Shown piece by piece: positions 9,651 to 19,418 of a stretch of DNA of 64,000 bases. The stretch lies in assembly GCA_937139405.1 (NCBI GenBank), contig CAKZPV010000003.1:186001-250000 (forward strand), in the 5' to 3' direction. A program made the position numbers and the translations under genes. The notes under the pieces are model-generated. The model ran no database searches and was not told the DNA's origin. It saw only the letters and a program-made list of their open reading frames with translations. The stretch's first letter is position 1. Every line of letters starts with the position of its first letter. The stretch is from an uncultured Nitrospirota bacterium (lineage in GTDB: Bacteria > Nitrospirota > Nitrospiria > Nitrospirales > UBA8639).

Positions 9651-9935
9651 ATGAGAAAGATACGAGTAGAACACCCCGGCATTATCCTACAAGAGGAGTT
9701 TCTTGATGAGATGGCAATTTCACAATATACCCTTGCGAAGGCAACGGACATTCCTAAGACCCGCATAAATGCCATTGTCAGCGGTGACAGGTCTATTACG
9801 GCTGATACCGCCTTGAGGCTTTCCTTGTTCTTTGGAAACAGTGCGGAGTTTTGGCTGAACCTACAAAAACAGTACGACCTTGCACAGGTGACAGATAGCT
9901 TTACTCCACCCAAAAACTTCATGACGGCGAAATAA
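9651..9935 (+). CDS. higA: HigA-type HTH antitoxin
   Basis: HPGIILQEEFLDEMAISQYTLAKATDIPKTRINAIVSGDRSITADTALRLSLFFGNSAEFWLNLQKQYDL is the typical HigA/VapI pattern. Confidence 0.93.
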   Translation: MRKIRVEHPGIILQEEFLDEMAISQYTLAKATDIPKTRINAIVSGDRSITADTALRLSLFFGNSAEFWLNLQKQYDLAQVTDSFTPPKNFMTAK

Positions 9936-9977
9936 CTTTTATCAGCGCGACAATAGAAAAAGGGAATGGTTGTGTAC

Positions 9978-10082
9978 GCCCCACATTTTTCTTTCCGTGG
10001 TGTTGAAGGTTTTGGCCGTCTGTTGCACTAGAGCCAGATATCGTTTTTGAAATTCCTGTATTTTTCTGGTTTTAGCTTCATG
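9978..10082 (-). pseudogene. Internal fragment of a SelO-like gene
   Basis: EAKTRKIQEFQKRYLALVQQTAKTFNTTERKM versus EAKTRKIHEFQKRYWTLVQQTAKAFKTTERKM in the intact gene. Confidence 0.8.
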
Positions 10083-10492
10083 GCACGTTCTGTCCCGTTC
10101 CGCCATCCATTGATTCGTCGACCTGGTTCTTAGTGGCGTGGCTCGTTCTCGAGCCCACCCCACGTCGGTTTACATTCTTGAACGATTTTCGTAGGGTGGG
10201 GGAATGAAAAGGAACACTGTCACCCAATACCTCTTCCTGTTTCAGGGCTTCATCTACAGGAATGAAAAGATTTCAAAGTGGAGTCTCATTCCAAGGTTGA
10301 GGATTGGTTCATCGTTCCCTAGGCTTGACACCCTTTGAATATTTTGACGCTTGCTCACGTTCCACCTGTAAGATATAGCGGCCTTTGGGTCGGCTATTCC
10401 TCGGAGGCTGCATCGCCCATCTTATCCGTGAAGTAACAAGTCCGCCCGAGGAGGAAAGTCGAAATTTGATGTCACATCTCAGGACAATCACC

Positions 10493-11197
10493 ATGCGAAC
10501 GTCTTTCCAGCGAGGTACGGTGCTGTGGCCACCTCGCGGAACGTTGGTTTTGATTGGCCGCGCATGCCTTGCGACGGCATTGTGCGTGATGATGGCCACC
10601 TTGGGTCAGTCTGTCTACGCCTCAGACGGAGGTCAACCCAGGTTTCAGCGCATTTCGACGCAGTACATCGCAGCATTAGGTCCTCCAAGTGCAACCTCCG
10701 GGAACGGTGCGCAGTCGTGGGGGCTCTGGCCTCTGGATCCGGGTCCGCGGGGAGTGAGGTTGAGCCGCTTTGAGCAGTTGGAAGAGGCAGGTGGCGTTGC
10801 CCCCGCACGTTGGACATTCGACCACACAGACTGGTGGCTGGAGGAACACGGCCTCATCATGGAGCAGCCGAGATTTCCGATCCCTCCTGGCCGATACCTG
10901 GTCACGGGTAACCGCGACGTGACGACCCTGCTGACTATTTACCCTGCTGACAAGGAAGGCAATAGGCGCTGGGAACTCGATGAGGACGCGACGCTCTATG
11001 ACGTGACGCACTTGGCGTGCCGCTCCGCGCGCTATACCCCGACGACCAGTGAAGGTCCGTGTTCTCCGACCAACGTGCAGAAGGCTGCCTTTCCGGTCAG
11101 TCCAGGGGGGACAATGCCACCAGTCAACGGCTGCAAGAAGCAAGACTATGCGGTTCTCTTTGTGATCGGTGTGGCAGTGGAAGACGAAGGCCGATGA
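10493..11197 (+). CDS. Hypothetical secreted protein
   Basis: Signal-peptide-like N-terminus (GRACLATALCVMMATLGQSVYA) followed by a Trp-rich mature region; long intact ORF. Confidence 0.55.
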   Translation: MRTSFQRGTVLWPPRGTLVLIGRACLATALCVMMATLGQSVYASDGGQPRFQRISTQYIAALGPPSATSGNGAQSWGLWPLDPGPRGVRLSRFEQLEEAGGVAPARWTFDHTDWWLEEHGLIMEQPRFPIPPGRYLVTGNRDVTTLLTIYPADKEGNRRWELDEDATLYDVTHLACRSARYTPTTSEGPCSPTNVQKAAFPVSPGGTMPPVNGCKKQDYAVLFVIGVAVEDEGR

Positions 11198-11339
11198 TGG
11201 CGGGAATGCCGGCGATCGAATCCCTGATACATCAGTGGATGATCTCCAGGCGAAATGTCTGTTCAGGGCCCAATGTTCAGGACGTTGCCCATACCCCTGG
11301 GAACTCCAAGTGGAATCCTTGATGAAAGGAATGGTCGGT

Positions 11340-11651
11340 ATGATTTTTCTTACGGAACAGGCGGTGACGAAGATCAAGGTGTTAATACTTGAACACCCGG
11401 AAGACCCCTTTGTCCGATTGATGGTGCGGGACCTCGACGAGGCCCGATTGTCGTACAAGATTACCCTTGAAGATAAGCTTCAGCCCGATGACGAGGTGCA
11501 GGAAGTGAACGGATTGACTGTGGGGGTTGAAGGGCAGAGTGTCTCACGCATGCAAGGCATTACCCTGGATTACCAGGAGCCAGACGGATTTAAATTTATT
11601 CATCCTGAACAAGAAGGGGAGCCAAAATTCGATGTGTTCAATTTGAATTGA
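11340..11651 (+). CDS. HesB/IscA-fold protein lacking the cysteine ligands
   Basis: MIFLTEQAVTKIKVLILEHPEDPFVRLMVRDLDEARLSYKITLEDKLQPDDEVQEVNGLTVGVEGQSVSRMQGITLDYQEPDGFKFIHP matches the A-type carrier pattern, with no Cys. Confidence 0.65.
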   Translation: MIFLTEQAVTKIKVLILEHPEDPFVRLMVRDLDEARLSYKITLEDKLQPDDEVQEVNGLTVGVEGQSVSRMQGITLDYQEPDGFKFIHPEQEGEPKFDVFNLN

Positions 11652-11750
11652 CCGAACCTTCTGCAGGACAGAGGCTCAATAAGGCATATCATGTTTCAGC
11701 ACCCTTTATTCAAATCTTTTTCATTGTGATCGTCATGAGATAACCTATAC

Positions 11751-12308
11751 TTACCGCACGCCCCAGTTGAGGGTATAGTCAATGTCGTAGCCTGATCCTG
11801 CCGGACTTTTCCCCAGAACCGTGCCGTCCCAGTCCAGTCGGTACCATCCGCTTTCCTCTACCGCGAAGATGGCTGTGCCTTTTTCTGTAGACTCCACCTT
11901 ATGCCGAAGCCAGGCGTCTGCATCCAGCATGGATGTGAGGTTGTAAAACTTGATCCATAACGATCCGGCCTTCACTTCTGCTTCATAGTCTACAAAGACG
12001 GTCTGTCCTTTAAAAAAGTACATGGTTGTTAAACCTAACGAAATTCCTGACCGTGTGCTGGTAAATCCACCACCTTGTATGGTTCTAGATTCGTACCCGA
12101 GCGTTTCGAGCATGCCGGTCTGATAGCCAAGCGGTACTCCAAGCAGCAGAAAAGGCACCAGGATGAAGAGCAGCCATGTAGGCCCGTTTATCCGCTGACC
12201 GGCCTTGATGGTGTTTTCATCTGTATCAGTGAGGAGCACTCCGGTTTCAATGGATTCTTCAGATTCTTGATTTAGGCGTTTGGGTGCCCATTCTGCGGTT
12301 TTGTTCAT
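11751..12308 (-). CDS. Hypothetical membrane-anchored protein
   Basis: One TM segment (GPTWLLFILVPFLLLGVPLGY) then a beta-rich extracytoplasmic region. Confidence 0.55.
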   Translation of the reverse strand: MNKTAEWAPKRLNQESEESIETGVLLTDTDENTIKAGQRINGPTWLLFILVPFLLLGVPLGYQTGMLETLGYESRTIQGGGFTSTRSGISLGLTTMYFFKGQTVFVDYEAEVKAGSLWIKFYNLTSMLDADAWLRHKVESTEKGTAIFAVEESGWYRLDWDGTVLGKSPAGSGYDIDYTLNWGVR

Positions 12309-12771
12309 TTGCTCCTCCTAGCCCAACTGAAGTCAAGATTTGTCCCACCGTTCTTCGGTGCCGACTCTTTCGCGTTCTGGTGTTCAAAAAAAGCCTTTTG
12401 TATTTCCATCGGGTGTTTTTGGGGACTCTTGAAAAGCCGCTTGATGATTCCCTGAAATGATCCTGTTCATCAAAGGAACTGAACGAGCCAAAACCGACAC
12501 CATGATTCGGGGAATAGGCCTAAGATGAGGTTAATCATCTTGTGTCCACGAGATTCTTGGAAACACGTTTTCCGCTAGATATGAGAAATTGTGAATCACG
12601 AGAGTGAAGGAGGTGAGAGTTTTATGCCGAGGATATTGATGGCGGGTTTAAATGTAGGGACGGATTAGGGGCAAGTCTCATGTTGTGCGTTTCATGAATT
12701 TTCAGAAACGAGCCTGTCACTTCACTATTGGGGGCTTTGATCGTGCAAGACTCCCTACCACGATGGAAGAA

Positions 12772-14634
12772 CTACAGGCTTTCTCGATTCTCCCGAACCA
12801 ACCCCATAATTTTGTGCATCACCTGTTGGGATTGTCGGTCCTCTACTGAATTCAATGTGTTCATGGCTTTTTTCTTCTCTGGGTCCGGCTGCATTTTTTG
12901 ATATTGAATAAAATCTTGGATCACCTTTTGCGTTTCGTCGAACGATAGTTTCTTTCGTTCCCTCAGTATTTTTGCTGTTACCTCGAGAATGGCATTGCCG
13001 GTGATTCGGTCATACTGGTTAATGATGGATGATCTCATCCCGAGTTCGAGTAACATTTTTCTCTCGGTTGTTTTGAACGCTTTGGCTGTCTGCTGTACTA
13101 ATGTCCAATACCGTTTTTGGAATTCATGTATTTTTCTAGTTTTCGCTTCAGTTAACCTGCGGTCCTGTTTGCTGGCATAGCTTGACGCTATGGTTTCCAT
13201 AAATAGTTCCGGAGTCATGACCGATTGTTTTCCAAACAGATGAACGGGAAGTTCTCGTAAGATATCCCTCACGCAATAAATGGCGTCCCAGGTATAGCCG
13301 TCCAAGACTCGGTGCGGGCCTCTTTGTGATTTCGCTTTTTCAAAGTAACTAAATACTCCTTTAAATTTTTTAACGAGATCGTGGTGGTTGTTGAGCAGAT
13401 ATTCTCGATGCGATTCGTTTAAACCAATTTTATATAACAAGTGCTGACACAGATGGTGTTCAAATTCCTGGTCAAACACCTTCAGCAATTTATGGCGAGA
13501 AAAATGTTGAATCGGTTTCTTGTTGCTGGTGACGAGAAAATCACTTAGTTGAAGAAAGGTTTGAACGATATATCTAGCCTTGCGTTTTTGTTCGGGAATG
13601 GTCGTGGACCAACGATCTGTGTCGTCAAATCGATACTCGTGGTGATACAGCCCAAATTGCCTCACGGACCCATAGTCAATAATTCCACCGTCCATCAAAA
13701 TATTGTCTCCGTCCCAATCTAACCAGACAAAGAGATAGTCCGATTCGAATTTGGCGGTGACCTGAGCGAAACGCTTGGCGATGTATTCTGCAAGATAGAC
13801 ATAGTTTTTCTTTCGAGAGCCATGTTTGGACCAGTGCCCATTTGACGCTTGTCGAGCAATGAAATAGTCAACCGCCGACCGAAGGCCTTCAAGATCCCCC
13901 TGCTTGAGGTAACGAAAGAGATGTGACGGACGCAACAAGTTGGTTCCCGTTCGAACATTAATCGAGAATCCTTTTGGATATGCAATCACCGCCAAGGTTC
14001 TCTCCGTCGCGATGGCATTTCTGTAAAAAATTTCACTTAACAAGGCTGCGGCCATCCCATCGTCTAGTTCTGCATACCCACAGCCATAATTGACGAACGG
14101 GTCCCCGGTCTTAAAAAATTTCTTGTGAATGGCTGCAGCTGGGCTGAGGCACGTCGCCCCTGTTCCGCAGCTTGACACGTCCCACGTTGTCCCCCGATAG
14201 GAAATCTGGCCGTTCCAGATGCTTCGCCCATCGCCAGAGGTTCGGCCGGTTTTGTCCGGGTGCTGCAATTGAAGATACCGGGTCGCCATGAACGTATTCG
14301 GTTTCATCGTCTTTTTTGGAATGGGGGTGTGATGCATCGCATCATATTCATTGATGATTTGAATGCCGAACGTATTCAGAACCGTTTGCGAAAGCCTGTG
14401 ATTCATTTTCTTGGGGTGATCCCCAGCAATCAAACCCATCTCCTTCGCGAGGTCGTAGTTGAAATAGGCAAGCGTTCCCCCTTTCCGCAGGCGTACGGAG
14501 TATTCGACGGCCCCATCTGGGACGGCTTTCTGAAAATCATGGTTGCCATTGATCAGACGAAATCTGTCATAACGTCGAGGAGCTTGCTTCCTTTGACGCG
14601 CGGGAGCCCGTTTCGCTGTTGTCCTAGGCCTCAT
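12772..14634 (-). CDS. SelO/YdiU-like protein adenylyltransferase (divergent)
   Basis: SGDGRSIWNGQISYRG...DVSSCGTGATCLSPAAA...AALLSEIFYRNAIATERTLAVIAY and NILMDGGIIDYGSVRQFG resemble SelO motifs. Confidence 0.7.
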   Translation of the reverse strand: MRPRTTAKRAPARQRKQAPRRYDRFRLINGNHDFQKAVPDGAVEYSVRLRKGGTLAYFNYDLAKEMGLIAGDHPKKMNHRLSQTVLNTFGIQIINEYDAMHHTPIPKKTMKPNTFMATRYLQLQHPDKTGRTSGDGRSIWNGQISYRGTTWDVSSCGTGATCLSPAAAIHKKFFKTGDPFVNYGCGYAELDDGMAAALLSEIFYRNAIATERTLAVIAYPKGFSINVRTGTNLLRPSHLFRYLKQGDLEGLRSAVDYFIARQASNGHWSKHGSRKKNYVYLAEYIAKRFAQVTAKFESDYLFVWLDWDGDNILMDGGIIDYGSVRQFGLYHHEYRFDDTDRWSTTIPEQKRKARYIVQTFLQLSDFLVTSNKKPIQHFSRHKLLKVFDQEFEHHLCQHLLYKIGLNESHREYLLNNHHDLVKKFKGVFSYFEKAKSQRGPHRVLDGYTWDAIYCVRDILRELPVHLFGKQSVMTPELFMETIASSYASKQDRRLTEAKTRKIHEFQKRYWTLVQQTAKAFKTTERKMLLELGMRSSIINQYDRITGNAILEVTAKILRERKKLSFDETQKVIQDFIQYQKMQPDPEKKKAMNTLNSVEDRQSQQVMHKIMGLVRENRESL

Positions 14635-14905
14635 ACCCTAAGAAATCGGATAGTTGATGACATTAGTTAAATCACCTTAGAACATCGTATTGATCAGAAA
14701 TCTAAAACTATTACTTCCTTACAGAAGGAGAATGTTATGAAATTTGGGAAAAGGTCAGAGATTGTCCGGTTGGTTGTGGATTGTTCGGCGATATCCTTGC
14801 AATCCACAAAGGCTCTGGTAGGCATGGTGGGCGGCAACGTAGTCGCCGCCCATTCGGTGTGTCTTCATGCAAGTGTATGAGAAGATGGTCCCTCGCATTT
14901 TTTTC

Positions 14906-15505
14906 TTAGTTTTTCTGAAGCACGGGATAGCCCAACGTGTAAATCCATTTATCGTCTTGTTTGGCATGTCGCGGTGCTAAGCTTTTGGCTGGCACATGGC
15001 AGGGTATGCAATCGACTGTATAATCGGTGGATATCGTTTTGATGTGATCACTCGCATTGAAAAACGACCATCCCCAGCCATCGCCCCACAACGGTGAGTC
15101 TTTGAATCGGCCTTTGGTATCTCGCACCAAGACAAAATAGCCTTTGATGGTCGTAGCATGGCCCACGGCCGGGCCTGTGGTCATTGACATGGTTTCGGCA
15201 TGCAGCAGTTCTTTGACTAGCACGGCCCCGTCGGGAAACCGGCGCTTCTTTTTGTAGTACTCGATCGTTTCCGGCTGTGTGTAGACGACATGATATTCGT
15301 GGACGTTCGTCACGCCTCCATCGATGTTGGCATGGGTCCAGGTGCCGAGGGTGGGCCATAGGGTATAGTCTTCGGGCACATTGATGGCGCCGGTTGTGGG
15401 ATTGACGTTGGGTACAAAGGCCTTGTCCTCTTTGGCCATTGCCCCTCCTGCCCAAGAGATCAGACTGATCACTACTATCATGTTGATGATGTGATGCTTT
15501 TTCAT
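14906..15505 (-). CDS. Cytochrome P460 family protein
   Basis: Signal peptide, P460-like body (FPDGAVLVKELLHAETM...VRDTKGRFKDSPLWGDGWGWSFF) and C-terminal DCIPCHVPAK (CxxCH). Confidence 0.88.
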   Translation of the reverse strand: MKKHHIINMIVVISLISWAGGAMAKEDKAFVPNVNPTTGAINVPEDYTLWPTLGTWTHANIDGGVTNVHEYHVVYTQPETIEYYKKKRRFPDGAVLVKELLHAETMSMTTGPAVGHATTIKGYFVLVRDTKGRFKDSPLWGDGWGWSFFNASDHIKTISTDYTVDCIPCHVPAKSLAPRHAKQDDKWIYTLGYPVLQKN

Positions 15506-15609
15506 CGTATATTCACCCCTTTTTTGTGAGATGGTGGTATAAGCCACATTCTTCGTTGTAGGAAGTTCTTTCCTTCCTTTCATCGTGGGTCACAGTGGTT
15601 GCTATTTTG

Positions 15610-15625
15610 TATACAGATCTGTATA
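15610..15625. promoter_or_regulatory. Perfect 16-bp palindrome, candidate TetR operator
   Basis: TATACAGATCTGTATA between the divergent P460 and TetR genes. Confidence 0.6.
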
Positions 15626-15714
15626 TAACTTCCTTGCAGTCGCGTTGGGTGAGATAACGTTACAGCGTTAGGAAAATATTTGGGTAGCGATGAATCTTTG
15701 TGTTGTGATGGGAT

Positions 15715-16305
15715 ATGTCTATGAAAGCGCAGTTGTCTAAACTTTCGAAGCGAGATCAGCTGATTCAGACTGCGGTCAAACTTTTTGCAAAAAATGGAAT
15801 CCACGCCACAGGTGTGGATTCCATCGTTGAACAATCCGGCGTCACAAAAAAGACGCTGTACGCCCATTTTCGAACCAAGGAGGAATTGGTCTTAGCGGTC
15901 CTCCGTCATTACGATGGACTCGCTCGCAATGAATTTATGCGGAAGGTGGAACGTCGTGCAACGACGCCACGGGCGAGACTGTTAGCAATCTTTGATTTTG
16001 CCCAACATTGGTTTCAACAGCACAATTTTTATGGCTGTCTTTTCGTCAACACAATTGGGGAATATTCCGGAAAAGATACTCCTATTCGGCAGATCTGCAA
16101 GGAATATAAGAAACTCGTGAAAGACTACATTCATTCTCTTTGCCAACAAGCTGGAGTCAAAAATCCTCAAGGGTTGGCAGAGGAATTAGCGTTATTATTG
16201 GAAGGTGCGACGGTCACGGCCCAGGTTTCTCAAAATCCCAAGTCTGCCCAAATCGCTAAGCGGGCGGCCAAAGCTTTAATTGACAAAGCTCTTCCTCCTC
16301 GCTAG
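15715..16305 (+). CDS. TetR-family transcriptional regulator
   Basis: RDQLIQTAVKLFAKNGIHATGVDSIVEQSGVTKKTLYAHFRTKEELVLAVL. Confidence 0.93.
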   Translation: MSMKAQLSKLSKRDQLIQTAVKLFAKNGIHATGVDSIVEQSGVTKKTLYAHFRTKEELVLAVLRHYDGLARNEFMRKVERRATTPRARLLAIFDFAQHWFQQHNFYGCLFVNTIGEYSGKDTPIRQICKEYKKLVKDYIHSLCQQAGVKNPQGLAEELALLLEGATVTAQVSQNPKSAQIAKRAAKALIDKALPPR

Positions 16306-16440
16306 TAAGATCGTTAGTTGGCTCACGACGGTATCACACGAACAGTCACATGTGATGTCACGAACTTTACGAGACTTACGAGAATGTCTTGAGATAAGTG
16401 AAGGAGTGGGTTCGATCGTATCGTTCGAGAACTCTACTCA

Positions 16441-18138
16441 ATGAGTATCCCAGTTTCAATGGTCATGACTGTTTTGTTTATGGTCTCGAGCGTTATAAAA
16501 GGGAAGGTGGACGCCTTGTTAGCGGTATTAGTCTTTTTATTGACATCGCTCGCGCTTCCTATATTGGTCTGTGCAAAGGGCCCTCTTGAACGTGAAGTCG
16601 TCGTTTTGGCTGTTAACGATGTGTATCGAATTGAAGGTGTGGAAGGTGGCCAACGAGGCGGAATGAGCCTTATTCGGGCACTTCGAACGCAACTCGAGCA
16701 GCAAAGCCCCGATTTGCTCTTTCTCCATGCCGGTGATTTTTTATTTCCTTCTCTCCTTTCAAAGTGGACCAACGGTGCGCATATGATTGGGGTGATGAAT
16801 GCCCTGGATGGAGCCCCAGGAACGTATGATCCACGTATGTTCGTGGTATTTGGTAACCATGAGTTTGATAAATCAAAGCAGAAACATGCGGCACTTCTGC
16901 AAGCACGTATTGACCAATCGGAATTTCAATGGCTTAGCACGAATATACGGTTTTCTCAAAGAGAGGGGAAACCGTTAGTGGCATCGGACAATTTGACCCG
17001 TGCACGGATTGTTGAAAGTGGTGGAGTGCGCGTGGGGATTTTTGGTCTGACGACTGATAAAAAATCTGCGGACAAGATTGCGTATGTGGATGAATTTATG
17101 GATCCAGTGCATGTAGCACAGGAACAGACCACACTATTACACGAGCAAGGTGCCGAAGTCGTGATTGCGCTCACGCATCTTTCTCTTGCAAAGGATCGCG
17201 AGATTCTTGAGCAGCTCGGGGAAAGAGCCCCACATTTGATCATCGGAGGGAATGAACATCAACGACACCATGTCGAGATCGGTGGACGTTGGATTTTAAA
17301 AGCCGACGCTGACGCGCGTACTGCCACGGTTGTACGTATACGAATGCATGGGAAGCGTCCTGTGATCTCCTTTGGCTATCGTTTTCTTGATCGTGATCGG
17401 TTGAATCGAGATTCTAAGATGCACAAGCAAGTCGATCAATATTTAGGGAAACATGAGGAGTGGTTTTGTACAAAAAATAATGATGAGCCAGACTGCCTCA
17501 ATCGAGCAATTGGGGAAACGGCTGTTCCTCTTCTTGGTGAAGAATTAGAGATTCGGCGTTATGAGACCAATTTGGGTAATTGGGTTGCGGACCATGCCCG
17601 CGCTGTTGCGGCCGATGCGGATATTGCGTTCATCAATGCAGGCTCTTTACGTCTGAACGAAGATATTCCACCTGGGCCTATTACCCAACGTCATGTGGAA
17701 GAACTCTTACTTTATGACAGTGAACTGGTGTTCGCCGAAATAGAAGCACATCAATTAGACGGCGTTTTGGAACGGGCTACTGAAAATTGGGTAGGAGAAG
17801 GCCATTGGCTTCAAATCAGCGGCTTTGCCTTCAAGCATGATTCGCGAAATCCTGCTGGCCATCGAGCTAGTGACATGCGCCTATTTCACAACGGAAGAAT
17901 AAGTCCCTTGCCAGATCGCCCGCTTAAGTTGGTCACTAGTAGATTTCTCATTGAGGGGGGTGATGATTATCACATGCTCAAGAATCTGAAATGGGTATCG
18001 GTTGTCTCTTCGCTCAAAGACCGAATCCGATCAATCCTTGCGAACGAACATGGTCCTATTGCCCCGCAGGTTGATGGGCGCATTTGTCATGTCACTGAAA
18101 TCGGTCGCCGCCCATGCGTTTATCAAAATAATCCATGA
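16441..18138 (+). CDS. Bifunctional metallophosphatase/5'-nucleotidase (UshA-like)
   Basis: LAVNDVYRIEG, HAGDFLFPSLLS, VFGNHEFDKSK, GGNEHQ, then a 5'-nucleotidase C-terminal domain. Confidence 0.88.
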   Translation: MSIPVSMVMTVLFMVSSVIKGKVDALLAVLVFLLTSLALPILVCAKGPLEREVVVLAVNDVYRIEGVEGGQRGGMSLIRALRTQLEQQSPDLLFLHAGDFLFPSLLSKWTNGAHMIGVMNALDGAPGTYDPRMFVVFGNHEFDKSKQKHAALLQARIDQSEFQWLSTNIRFSQREGKPLVASDNLTRARIVESGGVRVGIFGLTTDKKSADKIAYVDEFMDPVHVAQEQTTLLHEQGAEVVIALTHLSLAKDREILEQLGERAPHLIIGGNEHQRHHVEIGGRWILKADADARTATVVRIRMHGKRPVISFGYRFLDRDRLNRDSKMHKQVDQYLGKHEEWFCTKNNDEPDCLNRAIGETAVPLLGEELEIRRYETNLGNWVADHARAVAADADIAFINAGSLRLNEDIPPGPITQRHVEELLLYDSELVFAEIEAHQLDGVLERATENWVGEGHWLQISGFAFKHDSRNPAGHRASDMRLFHNGRISPLPDRPLKLVTSRFLIEGGDDYHMLKNLKWVSVVSSLKDRIRSILANEHGPIAPQVDGRICHVTEIGRRPCVYQNNP

Positions 18139-18176
18139 ACATCAGATTGGCGTGGTCTGAAAGGCGGCATCTATGG

Positions 18177-18200
18177 TATAATTGTTTACTAACTTAGTTA
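18177..18200 (+). promoter_or_regulatory. -10-like TATAAT followed by TAACTTAGTTA palindrome before the Rrf2 gene
   Basis: tataattgtttactaacttagttaac directly upstream of the Rrf2-family start. Confidence 0.35.
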
Positions 18201-18215
18201 ACTTTTAGGTGTTTT

Positions 18216-18665
18216 ATGCGTTTCTCCAAAAAAAGTGAATACGGTCTGCGGGCTATGATCGAATTAACGCAGGAATATGGGCATGGATTGGTCCAGCGAA
18301 AAATCTTAGCTGATCGGCAGAAGATCCCATTGGGTTTTCTCGAAACCATTATTTTGGCGTTGAAAAATGCTGGCCTCATTGGAAGTCGACGCGGCATGAA
18401 TGGCGGAGTGTTTCTCATTAAGGCGCCGAAGGAAATTACATTGGGCCAAATCATTCGCATTTTAGATGGGCCCTTGGCACCCATTGCTTGTGTTAGTCAA
18501 ACCGCGTATCAAAAATGTGAAGATTGTCCGCATGCCGAAACAACAGCCTGTCCTATACAGGGGATTATGTTACATGTCAGAAATGCTATTGCCTCTGTGT
18601 TGGATCATTATTCGTTAGAGGATTTTGTCTATGCCCAAGAAGTCTCGAAAGCCAAGAGGAAATAG
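18216..18665 (+). CDS. Rrf2-family regulator with a Cys cluster
   Basis: MRFSKKSEYGLRAMIELTQEYG...LGFLETIILALKNAGLIGSRRGMNGG; CEDCPHAETTAC. Confidence 0.92.
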   Translation: MRFSKKSEYGLRAMIELTQEYGHGLVQRKILADRQKIPLGFLETIILALKNAGLIGSRRGMNGGVFLIKAPKEITLGQIIRILDGPLAPIACVSQTAYQKCEDCPHAETTACPIQGIMLHVRNAIASVLDHYSLEDFVYAQEVSKAKRK

Positions 18666-18765
18666 TCAGATCTGACGGACGATGCATTATTCAAGAACCA
18701 GGCTATCAGCAGAATATTCGACCTTCTTAAATTACTTTCTTTACACATAGAGTAAGAGGCACGGT

Positions 18766-18987
18766 ATGGAAACGCATTTACGCAGTGTGGTCAAAGGTCT
18801 CAGTTGGCGAGTCATTGCCACCTTAGTCACCACTATTGTTGTCTGGATTATTTCCGGTGAAGTCTCCATGGCATTATTTGCTGGACTGAGTGATTCATTC
18901 GTAAAGGTGGGGCTGTTTTGGGGCCATGAACGGATATGGCAAACAGTGGGGTGGGGACGAGAAGTGCCACCTACGAGTTCTCCATAA
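18766..18987 (+). CDS. DUF2061 membrane protein
   Basis: SVVKGLSWRVIATLVTTIVVWIISGEVSMALFAGLSDSFVKVGLFWGHERIW. Confidence 0.85.
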   Translation: METHLRSVVKGLSWRVIATLVTTIVVWIISGEVSMALFAGLSDSFVKVGLFWGHERIWQTVGWGREVPPTSSP

Positions 18988-19010
18988 GCGACGAGGAGGA
19001 GCTTAAAGGG

Positions 19011-19418
19011 ATGAATATGATTAATCGCATCTTAGTCATCGGGGCTTTAATGACTGGTATTGGAGTGGCGGCTGGAGCATTTGGGGCGCATGGCCTCCGT
19101 CCTATTCTCTCCGAAAAAATGATGGCAGTTTTTGAAACGGGTGTACGCTATCACTTGATCCATGCCTTAGCCATGCTCATTGCTGGGTTAAGTGCGCATT
19201 GGTTCAACCATCGTGCGTTTGTGAAAGCTGGATGGAGCTTTTTTGTTGGAATCCTTATTTTCTCTGGGAGTCTTTTTACCTTAGCCCTCACAGACATTCG
19301 GACGTTAGGTATGTTCACACCCTTGGGAGGGTTGGCGTTTCTCATTGGTTGGGGATTTTTGGCCTGGGGCTATGGACACCATTCTCCCATGCTTGATTCT
19401 TCATCTCGTGAATCTTAA
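19011..19418 (+). CDS. DUF423 membrane protein (YgdD family)
   Basis: GIGVAAGAFGAHGLRPILSEKMMAVFETGVRYHLIHALAML. Confidence 0.9.
   Translation: MNMINRILVIGALMTGIGVAAGAFGAHGLRPILSEKMMAVFETGVRYHLIHALAMLIAGLSAHWFNHRAFVKAGWSFFVGILIFSGSLFTLALTDIRTLGMFTPLGGLAFLIGWGFLAWGYGHHSPMLDSSSRES

Noticed and set aside
10676-11458. 260-aa minus-strand ORF
   Set aside because: Antisense shadow of the 10493-11197 gene; low-complexity basic composition.
14737-14880. Small ORF MKFGKRSEIVRLVVDCSA... with good RBS
   Set aside because: Overlaps a GGGCGGC/GCCGCCC hairpin and has no recognisable homology; insufficient support.
15048-15455. 135-aa minus-strand ORF
   Set aside because: Out-of-frame shadow of the cytochrome P460 gene.
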